DNA of 64,000 nucleotides from Crossaster papposus (taxonomy: Eukaryota > Echinodermata > Asteroidea > Velatida > Solasteridae). The notes beneath the pieces were generated by a model. It had not been told where the DNA came from, searched no databases, and saw only the letters and a program-made list of their open reading frames with translations. The stretch lies in the NCBI GenBank assembly GCA_037893245.1, contig JBAIAA010000543.1, positions 248,001 through 312,000 of the forward strand, written 5' to 3'. Numbering within the stretch: the first letter of the stretch is position 1; each line of letters begins with the position of its first letter. Positions 62,301 to 64,000 of the stretch are shown here, piece by piece. The position numbers and the translations under genes were made by a program.

Positions 62301-64000
62301 CAAAATGAACAGCAGAGGTAGAAGACAGAGATAGAGTATATCCACGTGTCTCACTCAGCCTACTCAGAAGGAACAGCAGAGGTAGAAGACAGAGATAGAG
62401 TATATCCACGTGTCTCACTCAGGCTGCTCAGAAGGAACAGCAGAGGTAGAAGATAGAGATAGAGTATATCCACGTGTCTGATCTACACCTCACTCAGGGT
62501 GTTCAGAACGAACAGCAGAGGTAGAAGACAGAGATAGAGTATATCCACGTGTCTCACTCAGCCTGCTCAGAAGGAACAGCAGAGGTAGAAGACATAGATA
62601 GAGTATATCCACGTGTCTCACTCGGCCTGCTCAGAAGGAACAGCAGAGGTAGAAGACAGTGATAGAGTATATCCACGTGTCTGATCTACACCTCACTCAG
62701 GGTGCTCAGAAGGAACAGCAGAGGTAGAAGACAGAGATAGAGTATATCCACGTGTCTCACTCACCTTGCTCAGAAGGAACAGCAGAGGTAGAAAACAGAG
62801 ATAGAGTATATCCACGTGTCTCACTCAGCCTGCTCAGAGGGAACAGCATAGGTAGAAGATAGAGATAGAGTATATCCACGTGTCTCACTCAGGCTGCTCA
62901 GAAGGAACAGCAGAGGTAGAAGACAGAGATAGAGTATATCCACGTGTCTGATCTACACCTCACTCAGCCTGCTCAGAAGGAACAGCAGAGGTAGAAGACA
63001 GAGATAGAGTATATCCACGTGTCTCACTCAGCCTTCGCAGAAGGAACAGCAGAGGTAGAAGACAGAGATAGAGTATATCCACGTGTCTCACTCAGCCTTC
63101 GCAGAAGGAACAGCAGTGGTAGAAGACAGTGATAGAGTATATCCACGTGTCTCACTCAGCCTGCTCAGAAGGAACAGCAGAGGTAGAAGACAGAGATAGA
63201 GTATATCCACGTGTCTCACTCAGCCTACCCAGAAGGAACAGCAGAGGTAGAAGACAGAGATATAGTATATCCACGTGTCTCACTCACCTTGCTCAGAAGG
63301 AACAGCAGAGGTAGAAGACAGAGATAGAGTATATCCACGTGTCTCACTCAGCCTGCTCAGAAGGAACAGCAGAGGTAGAAGACAGAGATAGAGTATATCC
63401 ACGTGTCTGATCTACACCTCACTCAGCAGGCTCAGAAGGAACAACAGAGGTAAAAGACAGAGATATAGTATATCCACGTGTCTCACTCAGCCTACTCAGA
63501 AGGAACAGCAGAGGTAGAAGACAGAGATAGAGTATATTCACGTGTCTGATCTACACCTCACTCAGGCTGCTCAGAAGAAACATCAGAGGTTGAAGACAGA
63601 GATATAGTATATCCACGTGTCTGATCTACACCTCACTCAGCCTGCTCAGAAGGAACAGCAGAGGTAGAAGACAGAGATAGAGTATATCCACGTGTCTCAC
63701 TCAGGCTGCTCAGAATGAACAGCAGAGGTAGAAGACAGAGATAGAGTATATCCACGTGTCTGATCTACACCTCACTCAGGGTGCTCAGAAGGAACAGCAG
63801 AGGTAGAAGACAGAGATAGAGTATATCCACGTGTCTGATTTACACCTCACTTAGCCTGCTCAGAATGAACACCAGAGGTAGAAGACAGAGATAGAGTATA
63901 TCCACGTGTCTGATCTACACCTCACTCAGCCTGCTCAGAAGGAACAGCAGGGGTAGAAGACAGAGATAGAGTATATCCACGTGTCTCACTCAGCCTGCTC
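59397..64000 (+). repeat. Satellite, right-hand subfamily, continues past the window
   Basis: Only satellite monomers. The stretch about 59.35-60.0 kb matches 49.26-49.9 kb at an offset of 10092 bp (AAACATCAGAGGTTGAAGAC and GATAAAGTATATCC markers). From about 60.05 kb the offset becomes 10017, one L unit less. CCTTCGC and CCTACCC S variants continue to about 63.23 kb. The window ends inside an S monomer. Confidence 0.9.

Larger units (their letters stand above)
3425..64000 (+). repeat. Satellite DNA array of 64-bp (S) and 75-bp (L) monomers
   Basis: All sequence right of the LTR is head-to-tail copies of one monomer, in one orientation, with no interruption I could find. S is 64 bp (canonical copy 3563-3626); L is 75 bp (example 3702-3776) and equals S with an extra GATCTACACCT after CACGTGTCT. 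By hand count the canonical S monomer has 22 A, 14 C, 17 G and 11 T (48% GC). Its last 37 bases before TATC are 84% purine on the plus strand. Each canonical monomer has one CpG, in CACGTG. Between about 808 (all L) and 946 (all S) copies fit. Base variants mark subtypes shared among distant copies, giving higher-order structure. The array leaves the right edge. I recognise no named satellite family. Confidence 0.98.

Noticed and set aside
3393..63314. Many 60-80 residue open frames in the array on both strands, including about a dozen near-identical 65-residue minus-strand frames with a leucine-rich hydrophobic stretch
   Set aside because: Those I checked start at GTG, usually the GTG of CACGTG, not ATG. 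L units (75 bp) keep frame and S units (64 bp) shift it, so chance open stretches recur with the repeat pattern. Similarity among them is explained by the satellite.
3425..64000. CRISPR array
   Set aside because: Repeats are contiguous and homologous over their whole length, with no unique spacers, no cas genes, and an animal retroelement next to them.
3425..64000. Centromere with CENP-B boxes, telomeric repeats or rDNA spacer
   Set aside because: I see no CENP-B box pattern (TTCG....A..CGGG) in the monomers, no telomere-type short repeats and no rRNA sequence. A centromeric role stays possible but is not shown.

Overview
The window holds two things: the 5' part of an LTR retrotransposon of the BEL/Pao group on the minus strand (1 to about 3424), and an uninterrupted satellite DNA array filling the rest (about 3425 to 64000). 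BEL/Pao elements are known from animals, so the source is very probably a metazoan nuclear chromosome in a heterochromatic region. Nothing here fixes the phylum. I see no host gene, RNA gene, CRISPR array or bacterial feature.

Retrotransposon (read right to left): an apparent 5' LTR (2863-3424) with a TATA box and an AATAAA signal; a primer binding site abutting it (2844-2862) that matches the 3' end of tRNA-Trp at 18 of 19 bases; a short leader; then one open frame starting at 2788 and running off the left edge, 929 codons without a stop. It encodes a coiled-coil/Pro-Ser-Thr-rich Gag-like part, a DUF1759-type Gag domain, a Cys/His knuckle, a DUF1758-type aspartic protease and the first part of a Pao-type reverse transcriptase. 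RT catalytic motifs, RNase H, integrase and the 3' LTR lie outside the window. The LTR touches the satellite directly and the first monomers are not degraded, so the element probably inserted into the array rather than marking its natural end.

Satellite: about 60.6 kb of head-to-tail monomers in two lengths, S = 64 bp (example 3563-3626) and L = 75 bp (example 3702-3776). L is S plus an 11-bp insert (GATCTACACCT, or GATTTACACCT) just after the CACGTGTCT motif. Roughly 800-950 monomers fit. S and L variants are arranged in higher-order repeats, and the array is full of local tandem duplications with offsets of 289, 545, 1090, 1176, 1240, 1271, 1946, 2299 and 3581 bp, plus long-range copies about 10 kb apart. 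Each offset solves as a whole number of 64- and 75-bp units, as expected from in-register unequal exchange. Variant usage changes along the array, with distinct subfamilies from about 44 kb to the right edge. Open frames in the array start at GTG (often the GTG of CACGTG) and simply reflect the repeat; I do not regard them as genes. The array runs off the right edge.

No multi-gene novel system is visible. The most interesting points are the dimorphic monomer whose 11-bp insert is about one helical turn, the retention of a CpG-containing CACGTG palindrome in nearly every monomer, and the retroelement nested flush in the array.
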